Shown here: in pieces, positions 17,072-24,497 of the stretch | Position numbering within the stretch: the first letter of the stretch is position 1 | Layout: each line of letters starts with the position of its first letter | Source of the DNA: an uncultured Clostridia bacterium | GTDB taxonomy: Bacteria > Bacillota > Clostridia > Peptostreptococcales > Anaerovoracaceae | NCBI GenBank assembly: GCA_944383465.1 | Contig: CALWPQ010000022.1 | Coordinates: 1-51,266 of the forward strand | Direction: 5' to 3' | Length of the DNA stretch: 51,266 bases | Position numbers and translations under genes: made by a program | The notes under the pieces: generated by a model | Databases searched by the model: none | What the model was told of the DNA's origin: nothing | Seen by the model: only the letters and a program-made list of their open reading frames with translations

Positions 17072-17797
17072 CTAACCTTTCAATTCACCAAGCTCAAAAT
17101 ACTTTGACGTTACATTCTCTATATGATCAAGCGCATCTGTCGCCGAAAGCTTCCAGTTTGTCGGGCACGGTGCCATTATCTCTACAAACGAATATCCTTT
17201 GCCTGATTTTTGACACTCTATCGCTTTTTTAATGTACCCTTTTGTCGTCTGATACTCCTTGAAATTCGCTATACTTCCTCTCGCTGCATAACCCACATTA
17301 AATGTACTTATCAGCTCTGCAAGCTTGAGCGGCTCGCCGAATACTTCGTAATCGACACCGTTTTTCGCAGTAGTCGCTATCTGCCCCTCAAGCGATGTCG
17401 GCGCCGTTTGTCCGCCCGTCATTCCAAATACACCGTTGTTTATGAATATAGTCGTAATCTTTTCATTTCTTTTTGCTGCATATATTGTTTCTGCAATACC
17501 GATAGCTCCTGCGTCGCCGTCGCCCTGATATGAAAATACGAAATTATCGGGGCGCGCCCTTTTCATTCCTGCCGCTACTGCTGCCGCTCTTCCGTGCTGC
17601 GCCTGTACCCAGTCGTTTCCCATTGTCGCTTTGATCATGCATCCGCAGCCTACGGCGGCAGCCCCGATAGCTATGTCCGCAACTCCGGTTTCTTCAAATA
17701 CATCGCAAAGAAGCTTTGCCATTGTGCTGTGACCGCATCCCGGGCAAAATCCGTTTTCTGCTATTATGAGTTCAGGTTTTTTTAATACATTTGCCAT
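17072..17797 (-). CDS. 2-oxoacid:ferredoxin oxidoreductase, beta (TPP-binding) subunit
   Basis: This subunit binds thiamine diphosphate and an iron-sulfur cluster. The 241-residue chain has the cluster cysteines in GFCPGCGH and VGCGC, and the TPP motif GDGDAGAIGIAETIYAAKR followed by IFINN. AGGAGGTG precedes the ATG. With the alpha subunit it decarboxylates a 2-oxo acid to acyl-CoA and reduces ferredoxin. Homologues act on 2-oxoglutarate, branched-chain oxo-acids or aryl-pyruvates, and sequence alone does not decide which. Confidence 0.93.
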   Translation of the reverse strand: MANVLKKPELIIAENGFCPGCGHSTMAKLLCDVFEETGVADIAIGAAAVGCGCMIKATMGNDWVQAQHGRAAAVAAGMKRARPDNFVFSYQGDGDAGAIGIAETIYAAKRNEKITTIFINNGVFGMTGGQTAPTSLEGQIATTAKNGVDYEVFGEPLKLAELISTFNVGYAARGSIANFKEYQTTKGYIKKAIECQKSGKGYSFVEIMAPCPTNWKLSATDALDHIENVTSKYFELGELKG

Positions 17798-17800
17798 TTG

Positions 17801-18871
17801 CTACACCTCCTTCAGCTCGCCTGCAAGAGCTTTCTCTGCTATATCTATTATATTGCTCACTCTCGGATACCCCGCGCCTGTCGTATACGAATATGTAGGC
17901 GCTATCTTTCTTGCTGCAAGCGCAACGTCTTCCGCAAGCTGCGGCATTACGCACTGCTCTACTGCAAGAAATCCTTTAGGCCTGCAATTTTTAAACGCAA
18001 ACTTCGGAAACGGCCATATAGTCTTTGGTCTTATAAGTCCGAGCTTTATTCCCTGCTTTCTCGCTTCTGTTACCGCCTCTTTGACGATTCTTGAAGTTGT
18101 GCCGTAAGATACGAGTACGAGCTCCGCGTCTTCAGTCATAAATTCCTCAGCTCTCGCTTCGTTTTTCTCCATCGCGTCTATTTTTGCTTTTACAAGCTCC
18201 ACGCTTTCGTCAAGCGTTATATCGTAATAGAAATCAGGACAGAATGTTTTATGCTTTTCACCTCTTGTATGGTGTATTGTCCAGTCGTATTTATCTATAT
18301 CGTGCTTTGTGATATCATCTGGAAAATCTACCGATTCCACCATCTGACCGATACTGCCATCAGGAGCGACTATTACCGGATTTCTGTATTTTTCGGCTAT
18401 TTCAAACGCAAGCGGCATAAAATCAACACATTCCTGAAGAGAGCCCGGAGTAAGTACAACACACCTGTAATCTCCGTGGCCGCCGTTCTTTGCCAGCTGC
18501 AAATAATCGCCCTGCGCCGGATTGATATCTCCGAGCCCGCAGCCGTACCTTGTTACATCTACAATAACACAAGGTACCTGTGCCGATGCCATATACGAAA
18601 TACCTTCCTGCATAAGCGAAAATCCCGGCCCCGATGAACTCGTCATCGCTCTTCTGCCGCATGCCGCCGCGCCGTATATCATTGATATGCCCGCGATTTC
18701 GGACTCCGTCTGCACAAATACGCCTCCTATTTCCGGCATTCTCGAGCTCATATATTCAGGGATCTCACTCTGAGGCGTAATCGGATATCCCGCGAAGAAA
18801 GTGCAGCCTGCACGGATTGCCGCTTCCGCAATCGCATAATTTCCTTTGATCAGTGTCTTTGCTTTTGCCAT
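17801..18871 (-). CDS. vorB: 2-oxoacid:ferredoxin oxidoreductase, alpha subunit (VorB-type)
   Basis: This is the catalytic alpha subunit, 356 residues. The pyrimidine-binding domain I carries AGCTFFAGYPITPQSEIPEY and QTESEIAGISMIYGAA, followed by SSSGPGFSLMQEGISY. Domain II starts near residue 230 with LVLVSYGTTSRIVKEA. Proteins of this type are usually annotated VorB (3-methyl-2-oxobutanoate) or KorA (2-oxoglutarate). GGAGGG precedes the ATG, overlapping the end of the ferredoxin-subunit gene. Confidence 0.92.
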   Translation of the reverse strand: MAKAKTLIKGNYAIAEAAIRAGCTFFAGYPITPQSEIPEYMSSRMPEIGGVFVQTESEIAGISMIYGAAACGRRAMTSSSGPGFSLMQEGISYMASAQVPCVIVDVTRYGCGLGDINPAQGDYLQLAKNGGHGDYRCVVLTPGSLQECVDFMPLAFEIAEKYRNPVIVAPDGSIGQMVESVDFPDDITKHDIDKYDWTIHHTRGEKHKTFCPDFYYDITLDESVELVKAKIDAMEKNEARAEEFMTEDAELVLVSYGTTSRIVKEAVTEARKQGIKLGLIRPKTIWPFPKFAFKNCRPKGFLAVEQCVMPQLAEDVALAARKIAPTYSYTTGAGYPRVSNIIDIAEKALAGELKEV

Positions 18872-18874
18872 TTT

Positions 18875-19075
18875 CTAACCCTCCAGTTCAAGTACGCAAT
18901 CGGGACACATATGATAACACACCCCGCATCCTACGCATTTCTCATCATCAATTATCACTGTCTTGTAACCCTTCTCATTCAGCTCTTCACCAAATGAAAT
19001 TGCTTTTTTCGGGCATTCTCTAATACAAATACCACAGCCCTTACAGCGTTTCCTGTCAATACTTACTTTGCTCAA
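18875..19075 (-). CDS. 2-oxoacid:ferredoxin oxidoreductase, delta (2x[4Fe-4S] ferredoxin) subunit
   Basis: This 66-residue electron-transfer subunit has two classic cluster motifs, CKGCGICIRECPKKAI and CVGCGVCYHMCPDCVL. It probably passes electrons from the TPP site to external ferredoxin. The start is a TTG at 19075 preceded by GGAGGG, and no in-frame ATG lies nearby. It is the first gene of the delta-alpha-beta-gamma-transporter operon. Confidence 0.92.
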   Translation of the reverse strand: MSKVSIDRKRCKGCGICIRECPKKAISFGEELNEKGYKTVIIDDEKCVGCGVCYHMCPDCVLELEG

Positions 19076-19148
19076 AGCCTTTCCCTCCGTTCTAAATTAT
19101 TAGTCGGCAAAATTGACTGACTATTTCGTCTTTTTTTGCTTAGTACTC

Positions 19149-19178
19149 ATTATAATACTGCCTGTGCAACTTAGTCAA
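19149..19178 (-). promoter_or_regulatory. Predicted promoter of the oxidoreductase operon
   Basis: On the minus strand TTGACT (19173-19178) and TATAAT (19149-19154) are 18 bases apart. The leader that follows holds AATTGACTGACTATTT (19111-19126), which recurs in shortened form at the gntR promoter, and a TAGTC/GACTA inverted repeat at 19101-19123. These are candidate operator elements. Confidence 0.65.
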
Positions 19179-19236
19179 GCATTTTGTATATTATATTTTA
19201 AATTAAATATTATGTATTCTATATCTTAAATTTTAA

Positions 19237-19265
19237 TTGACTATTTTCCTTTTTTGTTGTATACT
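19237..19265 (+). promoter_or_regulatory. Predicted gntR promoter
   Basis: TTGACT (19237-19242) and TATACT (19260-19265) are 17 bases apart. The -35 lies inside AATTGACTATTTT (19235-19247), matching the element in the divergent operon leader, so autoregulation is plausible. Confidence 0.7.
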
Positions 19266-19317
19266 TATGTATGCATTACATAATAGGCTTATTGAATGAT
19301 AAATAAACGAGGTACAT

Positions 19318-19959
19318 ATGAGAAAACTAAAAACTATAAGCGAGCAGGTTTACGACTATATTATTGAAAAATTAACAAATGGAGAATTTATTCCGGGGCA
19401 GAAGCTTACGGAAGCCGACATTTTAAAAGAGCTTGATATAAGCCGCACGCCCGTTCGCGATGCATTTTTGCAGCTTGCTTCTGATGGTGTTCTTGTAAGT
19501 GTTCCGAGAAAAGGATATTTTATTAAAGAATACAACGAAGAAACCGCGCTGGAGGATTGGCAAATTATCGGCAGGCTCGACTCATATGCCGCCGAACTCG
19601 CTCTTGATAATTTAACAGAGGATGACTACGACAGTATGCAGCGCTGCATCGATGATATGAGCGCAGCTATCGATAATAATGATATCGCAGCTTATAATTC
19701 ATTGCAGCATCAATTTCACGATATATATCTTAACAAATGCGGCAATAAGCGTCTTATCGAGCTGATTCACTCAGTACTGCATGGCGTATCGAGAGCTTCG
19801 GCATTCCTTTCTCTTATGGAAGGCGTACAGGAATCGACTAAAAAGATAAACGAAAGCCATAAATTATTGCTCAAACTGTTCAAAGAAAAGGATCTCCCTG
19901 CTCTTACAGACGCTATCATAGATCACTGGACGACCTCAAGCTATGAAATTAACGACTAA
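19318..19959 (+). CDS. GntR-family transcriptional regulator (FadR/FCD type)
   Basis: This 213-residue regulator has an N-terminal winged helix (about 1-70, with LDISRTPVRDAFLQLASDGVLVSVPRKGYF). It is followed by an all-helical FCD ligand-binding domain with metal-site histidines in HQFHDIYL and ESHKLLLK. ACGAGG precedes the ATG. It is divergent from the oxidoreductase operon with about 240 bases between them. FCD regulators usually sense organic acids, so it is the likely local regulator, probably responding to a substrate or oxo-acid of the pathway. Confidence 0.93.
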   Translation: MRKLKTISEQVYDYIIEKLTNGEFIPGQKLTEADILKELDISRTPVRDAFLQLASDGVLVSVPRKGYFIKEYNEETALEDWQIIGRLDSYAAELALDNLTEDDYDSMQRCIDDMSAAIDNNDIAAYNSLQHQFHDIYLNKCGNKRLIELIHSVLHGVSRASAFLSLMEGVQESTKKINESHKLLLKLFKEKDLPALTDAIIDHWTTSSYEIND

Positions 19960-19984
19960 AGTTACAGAATAAAAGCGAAAATTA

Positions 19985-20024
19985 AAAAGCGGCAGTGATT
20001 AAGGCCTTAATCGCTGCCGCTTTT
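19985..20024. terminator. Bidirectional terminator between gntR and the GCAxxG gene
   Basis: AAAAGCGGCAGTGATTAAGG (19985-20004) pairs with the adjoining 20 bases (20005-20024) apart from one G-T wobble, and T-rich sequence follows on both strands. It serves the converging genes on either side. Confidence 0.85.
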
Positions 20025-20062
20025 AATCTTTTTTCTTATTTTTCCTGTTTCTTGCGAATTTT

Positions 20063-20581
20063 TCACTTTTGCAGCCCGCAGCTTTCGATTGCTGCTTCTT
20101 GCTTTGCTGCTTCTTTCTGCCGGCTATCGCTTTCAGCGTTTGCTTCACCACTTTCAACTCCGAAAATTTCTCTTTCGATTATCTCCGCTGCGTCCGCTAT
20201 GCACGAAAGACAGCTTACCGGATCGTTGCCCTTTTTAAGCTCAGCGCACAAAACTGTCGAATTTTTTTCTACAAACTCCCCAAGCATTTTACGTGTCAGC
20301 TTAAACGCATCTTTTTTTGTTTCAGTTTCCGAGAGCTTGCCGTCGCTTGCCGCATATCCCGCAGCCATTGCCATTGCTGTAACCGCACCGCATGTTGAGC
20401 CAATAGTCATACCGTTCACCATTCCCGCAGCCGCCTTAAAAGCATCCGTTTCCTCGAGTCCGAGAAGATCCGCATATGTACAAAGTACTGCCTGCGCACA
20501 GTTGTATGCTCCGCTCGTTTTTCTTTCCAGCGTTTTCTCTACCCTGCTTTTCATATCTTCTTTTCCGCTTATCACAGCCAT
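20063..20581 (-). CDS. C-GCAxxG-C-C family redox-type protein
   Basis: This belongs to the C_GCAxxG_C_C family, conserved Cys proteins of anaerobes thought to have a redox or transport-linked role. Its function is not established. The ATG at 20581 has AAAGGAGA upstream. The roughly 172-residue chain shows YNCAQAVLCTY, TIGSTCGAVTAMAMAAG and PVSCLSCIADAAE, giving the expected cysteine spacing. The last 30 residues are Glu/Ala/Gln-rich and probably disordered. It is monocistronic. Confidence 0.8.
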   Translation of the reverse strand: MAVISGKEDMKSRVEKTLERKTSGAYNCAQAVLCTYADLLGLEETDAFKAAAGMVNGMTIGSTCGAVTAMAMAAGYAASDGKLSETETKKDAFKLTRKMLGEFVEKNSTVLCAELKKGNDPVSCLSCIADAAEIIEREIFGVESGEANAESDSRQKEAAKQEAAIESCGLQK

Positions 20582-20665
20582 ATATTCTATTCTCCTTTTT
20601 TTAAAACGCACATTTTTATAAAAAATGACTGCACCGAAACAATTTTCTCAATGCAGCCACCTTTA

Positions 20666-20741
20666 TGGAGCTCCCGGCCGGGCTTGAACCGGCGACCTGC
20701 ACGTTACGAATGTGCTGCTCTACCAGCTGAGCTACGGAAGC
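20666..20741 (-). tRNA. tRNA-Thr (anticodon CGT)
   Basis: A 76-base cloverleaf. The acceptor GCTTCCG pairs with CGGGAGC, the D arm is GCTCAGCTGGTAGAGC, the anticodon loop TTCGTAA gives CGT, the T arm contains GGTTCAAGCC, and CCA is encoded. The lowest anticodon-stem pair is an A-C mismatch. Confidence 0.95.
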
Positions 20742-20928
20742 TTGACTTAAATAATTTTAGCACTTCCTTACCGTTTCGTCAATAGGCATAATTGTAAATT
20801 ATTTCAGCCTCAATTAAATAAAATAACTGTCCTTTTTATAAAACGCTTGCAAAAATGATATCTTTATGGTAAATTAGTTATTGCGCAGGTCACTTTTATG
20901 AAGTTGTCTCTGCAGCATACGAAAATTC

Positions 20929-21016
20929 GGAGGATTGACCGAGTGGCTAAGGGGCTTGATTGGAAATCAAGTAAGGCGTAACAGCCCCGCGGGTTCGAGT
21001 CCCGTGTCCTCCGCCA
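20929..21016 (+). tRNA. tRNA-Ser (anticodon GGA)
   Basis: An 88-base class II tRNA. The acceptor GGAGGAT pairs with GTCCTCC, the anticodon loop is TTGGAAA, a long variable arm follows, the T loop has GGTTCGAGTCC, and the 3' CCA is encoded. Confidence 0.97.
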
Positions 21017-21021
21017 AAAAA

Positions 21022-21486
21022 CACAGCCACGCGTCAAACGCGTGGTTGTGCATATGCGGGCAAAGCCCTCTGTTCTTCGCGGGACACGTCAAACGTGTAA
21101 ACTAAACTGCCAGCCGCGTTTCTTCTTAAGCTTACTTCTTCTTAAACGGTACGCGTTCTCCCATTGTCAGTTGTTCTCCTAATTTTTCTTCCTCAAGCTG
21201 TTTTCTTATGTACTCCTTTCCATTCACAAAGCTGCCTTAATATTTTCCCTATCGCAACCCTCTTCTAACCATAGAATACTTTTCTCATATACTTCGGTGC
21301 AAAGACTATGTGGTATTTGCAATTCCACTTGGAACGCGACAAACTGTTTATGTCATTCATACTCATTTGAATGTCCTCCTTCTTTTCCTTGGTTTACAGT
21401 TGGCAGACCGCATTCCAAGTTTAGCAGAAGGAGTTTTTTTGTTCAAATGTATAACTGCCTTTGAACCACGCGTCTAAATCGTGGTT
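21022..21486 (-). mobile_element. Relic of an IS200/IS605-family element
   Basis: The segment contains a deleted tnpA and is bracketed by imperfect hairpins, as in the IS200/IS605 family. These are CACAGCCACGCGT paired with ACGCGTGGTTGTG at 21022-21050 and AACCACG paired with CGTGGTT at 21464-21486. Both hairpins share the CCACGCGTC core. A further small hairpin (ACACGT/ACGTGT) lies near 21084-21100. It begins within a few bases of the tRNA-Ser 3' end. With the catalytic part gone it cannot move by itself. Confidence 0.7.
21132..21366 (-). pseudogene. tnpA: IS200-type transposase tnpA, internally deleted
   Basis: The start is excellent: GGAGG and ATG at 21366, then MNDINSLSRSKWNCKYHI and VFAPKYMRKVFYG, typical of IS200 TnpA. 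A TAG then interrupts the frame, followed by KRVAIGKILRQLCEWKGV. The reading then jumps to another frame giving YIRKQLEEEKLGEQLTM and the stop at 21132, which is the normal C-terminus. About 80 residues including the HUH motif and catalytic tyrosine are missing. It is non-functional. Confidence 0.85.
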
Positions 21487-21494
21487 TTCTGCAT

Positions 21495-21534
21495 ACAAAA
21501 AAAGTCCTCTTTGCGTTCCCGCTTTGAGGACTTT
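21495..21534 (-). terminator. Terminator of the downstream-facing MFS gene
   Basis: AAAGTCCTC (21501-21509) pairs with GAGGACTTT (21526-21534). On the minus strand a run of seven or more T follows. It lies about 75 bases past the MFS stop codon. Confidence 0.75.
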
Positions 21535-21549
21535 GTCTACAGTTTGACG

Positions 21550-21579
21550 GGCGCTGCTTTTATAAGGCAGCGCCTTTTT
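21550..21579 (+). terminator. Plus-strand terminator hairpin
   Basis: GGCGCTGC (21550-21557) pairs with GCAGCGCC (21567-21574) and is followed by TTTTTC. It could end transcripts running from the tRNA-Ser side into the MFS gene. Confidence 0.65.
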
Positions 21580-21609
21580 CTTTATTTAATTATTCAGAAC
21601 AAGCGGTTC

Positions 21610-22905
21610 TTACGCTTCTTCGACACTCTTCATTCCTGTCATCTTTTCAAATGATCTTAAACCTGCAAGGCACTTCTTGTGGTGGCGTCCGATCCAAATA
21701 CCGGTAAGAATTCCTACAACGCATATAGCAACGATGATTAAGAATATATCGTTAAACGCTGCAAGAGGTTCCCTTGTATCCATAAAGTGTCCGAAAGTTG
21801 CCGGTAAAAACATCTGGATTATACGCTCCGAAATTGTAGCAATACCGGAGAGTGTTGCCGTTACCATTGCAGGAACGTGGAGTTCTCTCAGTACCGACCA
21901 GATCGTTGTGTAGAGCATCATTATCATTGCGCAGACGAGTATAGTATATATGCCAACAACCATTACATTTGAAGTTTCCCTGAACATTACTGTCATGGCT
22001 AAATACATAACGCCGACGATTCCGAATCCGATTATGTACCACTTGTATGTAGCCTTGAGCACCTTATCGCAGATATATCCGCCGATAGGAGCCACAAGAT
22101 TTACGCCGTACTGACGGATGATAGCGAGCGTTGATGAAAGGCTCGGATCCATATCGTATACATTTACAAGATAAGGAGTAAAGTATTCAACATAGTTGTA
22201 AAGCGATACGCCTGCGCCGTAAGCGACGAACATCATCCAGAAGCCCGGATATTTGAGCAGGTAGAAGATGTGCTTAATCTGGATAGGGTCGTCTCCTTTG
22301 AGGTAGATGCCTCTCTCCGCGAGCTTCTTTTCATCCTCAAGGAATACAGCTACGAGGATCGTTGCGACTGAGGTGATGACACCTTCAACAAATATGATCG
22401 TTCCGATGCCCGCATTCAGCGCGTTTGATACCCAAAGAGGAATGAATGATCCTAAGGCTCCCGAAAGACCGTTGAGTAGGTAGTAAGTTGTAAATGAGCT
22501 TCCCGCCGAATCCTCTCCGTCGAGATTGTTGATGTACTTGATGAGTGCTCCCCAGTAAGCAATTGTAATTACGGTGTAAATAACTTTCCATGCAACATAA
22601 GTTGTAAAGCCGTGTACCCAGAGAGGCCAGGAAAGATTGAGGATCGACTGTGTGCCGATACTGAATACAAGCGTCTTCTTGGCATCGAATTTGTCACCGA
22701 GAAAAGCGCCCGGAACAAGAAGAATTATTCCGATCGGGCTGCAGATTGTTTTTGCAAGACCGTATTGAGTATTGGTTATGGCCAGACCGGTGACAAGCTG
22801 CGTGTAATATGTCGAACCTGCATATGCCGACATATAGAATGTACCGCCCATAAAACCAAGCGAAATGAGCATCAGCCATTTCTTCAGTGGCGTTTGTTTT
22901 TGCAT
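21610..22905 (-). CDS. MFS transporter, oxalate/formate-antiporter-like, copy 2
   Basis: This roughly 431-residue major facilitator protein has 12 hydrophobic segments and the loop 2-3 signature VPGAFLGDKFDAKKTLV. The start is placed at 22905 (MQKQTPLKKWLM), nine bases after GGAGG. The ATG three codons earlier touches the ribosome binding site. It resembles the MFS carrier at 15190-16497 in length and N-terminal layout, suggesting a related organic-acid substrate. It stands alone with its own promoter, leader hairpins and terminator. Confidence 0.84.
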   Translation of the reverse strand: MQKQTPLKKWLMLISLGFMGGTFYMSAYAGSTYYTQLVTGLAITNTQYGLAKTICSPIGIILLVPGAFLGDKFDAKKTLVFSIGTQSILNLSWPLWVHGFTTYVAWKVIYTVITIAYWGALIKYINNLDGEDSAGSSFTTYYLLNGLSGALGSFIPLWVSNALNAGIGTIIFVEGVITSVATILVAVFLEDEKKLAERGIYLKGDDPIQIKHIFYLLKYPGFWMMFVAYGAGVSLYNYVEYFTPYLVNVYDMDPSLSSTLAIIRQYGVNLVAPIGGYICDKVLKATYKWYIIGFGIVGVMYLAMTVMFRETSNVMVVGIYTILVCAMIMMLYTTIWSVLRELHVPAMVTATLSGIATISERIIQMFLPATFGHFMDTREPLAAFNDIFLIIVAICVVGILTGIWIGRHHKKCLAGLRSFEKMTGMKSVEEA

Positions 22906-22949
22906 AAAATGCATCCTCCTTTTAAAAAATAAAACTTAATAGTGCTAAA

Positions 22950-23049
22950 AACTCCGTTATTAAATCAATTAAATAACAGAGTTATGCGGCCGGAATTTAA
23001 ATAAAAGCCGCATATATTTATTATAGTTTATAAAAATCAAAAAGTCTAA
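22950..23049 (-). promoter_or_regulatory. Promoter and tandem-hairpin leader of the MFS gene
   Basis: On the minus strand TTAGAC (23044-23049) and TATAAT (23020-23025) are 18 bases apart. The leader then forms ATGCGGC/GCCGCAT (23007-23013 with 22984-22990), immediately followed by a 12-bp stem (22972-22983 with 22950-22961) and TTTTTAG. The second hairpin has the form of an intrinsic terminator inside the leader, about 45 bases before the start codon, so attenuation is a reasonable guess. Confidence 0.55.
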
Positions 23050-23099
23050 CCTTTTTAACAAAAAATTAAGAAAATTTATAAAATTGCGCTAATTTTCCT

Positions 23100-23622
23100 G
23101 AACAATCTACTTTTTCCGTCTTATAAAAGTGCATAGAAGTATTTTAAAAATGATTATGGCCGGAAAGCTGCTTTCTTCCGATACTCGTTTCGAGTTTAGT
23201 TACTTTGAGTAAGTGATTAAGCCCAGAGCGAGGCAAGCAGTAGCTCTATCGGCTGTCCGTTGTGAAACGCACGAAGATATCTCAGTTGATCTGATCTTTA
23301 ACAACTGAATATGCAGTTTATATTGAGTAGCTTGCAGCCGAGCCGAAATGCTAATAAGGGTGGAAATGTGATTGGTGCATATTTGTGCGATGAAAGCTTC
23401 AAGCTACGCTTCGGTCAGTATACATTGAAAGACGGAGACTGATTTATAAATTCCCTGTATCGGGGCGGGCGGCCAATAGAACAAAAATGTAAAAATCAAT
23501 CTCAAACAAAAGAGATAACAGATACTATGCTGCTGTGAACTTTACACGGCCGCATAAATCCGGTATTTTAAAATCCTCAATTTATGATATAATTTTACAA
23601 ATTATGGTATGAATGAGAATAA
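23100..23622. other. Gene-free stretch with decayed coding traces
   Basis: No gene with a proper start and length is visible. One plus-strand frame at 23311-23442 (43 residues) contains the protein-like run NKGGNVIGAYLCDESF and KLRFGQYTLKDGD, but has no ribosome binding site and ends abruptly. Together with the recombinase remnant just downstream, this looks like a degraded insertion. I do not recognise the source protein. Confidence 0.4.
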
Positions 23623-23756
23623 ATGATTGCAAAATTGCAAATAATATTAGAGCATTCAGATATAAAACTACCGAAATTTATGTTCATATAGCAAAAGAAT
23701 ATTGCACAAATAATTTTGTATCTCAATTAGACAGTATCTTTGAAAATATAGCGTAA
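23623..23756 (+). pseudogene. C-terminal remnant of a tyrosine recombinase/integrase, frameshifted
   Basis: The frame from 23623 reads LQIILEHSDIK and then, after a one-base slip near 23668, continues as TTEIYVHIAKEYCTNNF to a TAA at 23754-23756. HSDIKTTEIYVH matches the end of the catalytic domain of phage-type integrases, with the nucleophilic tyrosine in EIYVH. Everything upstream of this is missing, so it is a relic of an integrated element. Confidence 0.75.
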
Positions 23757-23873
23757 AAGATACATTTGTTTTCTTTGTAACCTGATTCCCTTTCTGATAG
23801 CCAAAACAAAAGGCATAATATATTTACCATCGGAAGCGGAAAAAGCTGTTCTAAATGTCCACGAACATAGAGA

Positions 23874-23909
23874 AAGAGGGGAAAGAAGCAATGACTTCTT
23901 TCCCCTCTT
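23874..23909. terminator. Strong 15-bp hairpin downstream of the flavodoxin gene
   Basis: AAGAGGGGAAAGAAG (23874-23888) pairs perfectly with CTTCTTTCCCCTCTT (23895-23909) around a 6-base loop. A uniform U-run is lacking on either strand, so termination is likely but not textbook. It lies 130 bases beyond the flavodoxin stop. Confidence 0.5.
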
Positions 23910-24037
23910 AACATGCAATCCTTATGGCAGCTACCCTGTTCTTGTTTTGCTTTTGCTATTTTATTAGTAGCTACCATATAGCAGCACTCTTGTTTTTTAT
24001 TATAATGACACGATCAAGCATTCAAAATACTATATTC

Positions 24038-24463
24038 TTATTCTGCCAGCGATGCTCCCAAAGCTCTGCACTCTGCAAGCGCATCATCCCCCGGAACTTC
24101 ATTGCAGATTACACTATCGCAGACAAGCACTGCTCCATCACCGCGGCAGGTTTCTTCCCAAGTGCGCATCCACTCGCCGCCGCCCCAGCCGTAAGACCCG
24201 AACAGCGCGATCTTCTTTCCGTTAAGCTTGCTTTCACAGGAAGCGAACATCGGCTCAAATTCTCCTTCTTCAAGCTGCTCCGCGCCCATAGACGGACAAC
24301 CGAAAGCTACCGCATCAAACGCATCCATCGCATCCCCATTAAACTCACTGCAGTGCATTAGCGAAGCCTCCGCTCCTTTTTCCTTTGCACCCTCCACTAC
24401 AGCGGCCGCCATCTTTTCCGTGTTTCCTGTGCCGCTCCAATAAACTACTGCAACCTTATTCAT
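24038..24463 (-). CDS. Flavodoxin
   Basis: This is a small FMN electron carrier that replaces ferredoxin under iron shortage. The roughly 141-residue chain starts at 24463 (MNKVAVVYWSGTGNTE), where SGTGNTE is the FMN phosphate loop. AAAGGATGG is suitably spaced. FGCPSMGAEQLEE and FGSYGWGGGEWM are the two isoalloxazine-contact loops. It follows the DUF3793 gene by about 34 bases and probably shares its operator-controlled promoter, consistent with iron regulation. Confidence 0.93.
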   Translation of the reverse strand: MNKVAVVYWSGTGNTEKMAAAVVEGAKEKGAEASLMHCSEFNGDAMDAFDAVAFGCPSMGAEQLEEGEFEPMFASCESKLNGKKIALFGSYGWGGGEWMRTWEETCRGDGAVLVCDSVICNEVPGDDALAECRALGASLAE

Positions 24464-24497
24464 AAATATTTCCATCCTTTCTGTTACAATTTTATTT

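Noticed and set aside
23340..23365. A T-box leader, suggested by AAGGGTGGAAAT
   Set aside because: The full T-box core sequence and specifier stem are missing and no synthetase or amino-acid gene follows.
23723..23977. An 84-codon minus-strand frame
   Set aside because: It runs through the strong hairpin at 23874-23909 and the integrase relic, lacks a ribosome site and has unprotein-like composition.
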